Source: Synechococcus sp. Nb3U1 (GTDB lineage: Bacteria; Cyanobacteriota; Cyanobacteriia; Thermostichales; Thermostichaceae). Taken from it: a stretch of DNA of 64,000 bases. The stretch is taken from assembly GCF_021533835.1 (NCBI RefSeq), contig NZ_JAKFYQ010000001.1, positions 840,079-904,078 of the forward strand, given 5' to 3'. The position numbers and the translations under genes are program-made. This document shows positions 63,249-64,000 of this stretch, piece by piece. A model generated the notes under the pieces. That model had not been told where the DNA came from. It saw only the letters and a list, made by a program, of their open reading frames with translations, and ran no database searches. How positions within the stretch are numbered: the stretch's first letter is position 1; the number at the start of each line of letters is the position of its first letter.

Positions 63249-64000
63249 ATGCTCTCAAGACCTCATTCCCGGCGCAGCTTATTGCGAGGGTTGGGCGCCG
63301 CCGGGGCTGGGATCCTAACAGGCAGGATCTATCCAACCGTACAAGCAGCCGACATCGAGCCAGTGGTGGATCCGAGTTCTCTGGAGAAGCCCAATTTGAC
63401 GGTGGGCTATGTGCCGGTCAACGATTGTGCCCCGTTTGCAGTGGCCTATGAGAAGGGCTTCTTTCGGAAATATGGGCTGAATGTCCGCCTCAATCGCGAA
63501 TCTAGTTGGGCCAACTCTCGGGATGGGGTAATCTTCGGGCGGTTGGATGCTTCGCCTGTGGTGGCCGGGGCTGTAACCAATGCCCGCTTGGGGGCGGAAG
63601 GAGCGCGGCGAGCGCCTATGTGTGCGGCCATGACCATTCACCGCCACGGCAATGCCATGACCATGAACCCTGCCATGTGGGAGGCTGGCTTGCGGCCTTG
63701 GTATGAGTATGCCGGGAATCTAGAAGCCTTTGGGCGAGACTTTCGTGGCTACTTTCAAACTTTGCCCAGCCAGCGGCGACTGTGGGCCACGGTGCTCAGT
63801 TCGGCCATTTACGAATACTTCATCCGGTATTTGGCCGCTGATGCCGGGATCAATCCGATCGCAGGGTTTCGTATCATCATCATTCCGCCGCCCCAGATGG
63901 TGACCAACATTCGTATTGGCGCCATGCAAGCCTACATGGTGGCGGAGCCATGGAATACCCGCGCCATCACGGGCAATGAGGGGGTAGGGTTCACCTTCGC
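63249..64000 (+). CDS. Tat-exported NrtA/CmpA/SsuA-like substrate-binding protein, 5' part
   Basis: Starts at ATG 63249 and runs off the window; 250 residues are seen. A twin-arginine signal (HSRRSLLRGLGAAGAGIL) comes first. The binding fold begins NLTVGYVPVNDCAPFAVAYEKGFF and continues with FRKYGLNVRLNRESSWANSRD, the conserved 'GRLDASPVVAGAVTNARLGA' and 'GAMQAYMVAEPWNTRAI'. This is the NrtA/CmpA type. It should deliver anion to the permease upstream. Nitrate, bicarbonate and sulfonate cannot be told apart by eye. The ATPase genes would lie beyond 64000. Confidence 0.9.
   Translation, partial: MLSRPHSRRSLLRGLGAAGAGILTGRIYPTVQAADIEPVVDPSSLEKPNLTVGYVPVNDCAPFAVAYEKGFFRKYGLNVRLNRESSWANSRDGVIFGRLDASPVVAGAVTNARLGAEGARRAPMCAAMTIHRHGNAMTMNPAMWEAGLRPWYEYAGNLEAFGRDFRGYFQTLPSQRRLWATVLSSAIYEYFIRYLAADAGINPIAGFRIIIIPPPQMVTNIRIGAMQAYMVAEPWNTRAITGNEGVGFTF

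Overview
The window is chromosomal DNA from a unicellular cyanobacterium. It holds a phycocyanin operon (cpcB-cpcA-cpcC-cpcE) and a cpcT-type lyase, a phytyl-type menA, a CCB1-like cytochrome b6f haem-attachment factor, a cyanobacterial LptD analogue, two RpoD-type sigma factors and several small cyanobacteria-only families. The BamHI-type palindrome GGATCC, often as GGGATCCC, is extremely frequent, while the usual cyanobacterial palindrome HIP1 (GCGATCGC) is rare. From memory this fits the deep-branching hot-spring Synechococcus JA/OS clade (Thermostichus). That placement is inferred from sequence style, not from a search. I see no insertion sequence, CRISPR array, rRNA or complete tRNA.

Layout. 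1-7.4 kb: the start of a probable pilus-motility gene (hmpF, minus, cut by the edge), trpC, a small conserved gene, a CopZ-like chaperone with a CopA-type copper ATPase, an AT-rich repeat block, and hsp20, two small genes and accA on the minus strand. 7.6-17.9 kb: a decayed chemosensory cluster (PATAN fragment, truncated and frameshifted hybrid CheA, CheW-like gene), a Nudix hydrolase, secreted proteins including a pepsin-like lipoprotein, and a Ser/Thr kinase with a degenerate receiver domain. 17.3-21.9 kb: cpcT and the cpcBACE operon, closed by a clear intrinsic terminator. 22-29.3 kb: DUF4278 gene, murJ, the principal sigma factor, a CCB1-like gene and mutS.

29.5-40.4 kb is an iron island. 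It has a FecCD permease, its ATPase, a TonB-dependent receptor of haem type, TonB and a Tat-exported binding protein in a row; then a PKHD-type Fe(II)/2-oxoglutarate hydroxylase, an HTH-VTT membrane protein, a Crp-type regulator and a secreted protein that may be FEA1-like. Fur-box-like 7-1-7 dyads lie upstream of both ends of the set. 40.5-53.5 kb: recF, a PATAN response regulator, rph, a folate-biopterin-type transporter, a TRIC-type channel, a TerB/Mo-nitro_C protein, a group 2 sigma factor, a small XRE regulator, a phospholipase D/helix-hairpin-helix fusion, a fasciclin lipoprotein and menA. 53.7-60.4 kb: an LPS export operon (LptC/LptA fusion, LptF/G permease, giant DUF3769 LptD analogue).

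62-64 kb: an NrtB/SsuC-type ABC permease and the start of its Tat-exported NrtA/CmpA-like binding protein. Immediately upstream, at 61969-62096, is a strong match to the c-di-AMP (ydaO/yuaA) riboswitch. A nitrate- or bicarbonate-type ABC transporter under a c-di-AMP riboswitch is the most interesting system here, because c-di-AMP is linked to inorganic-carbon sensing in cyanobacteria.
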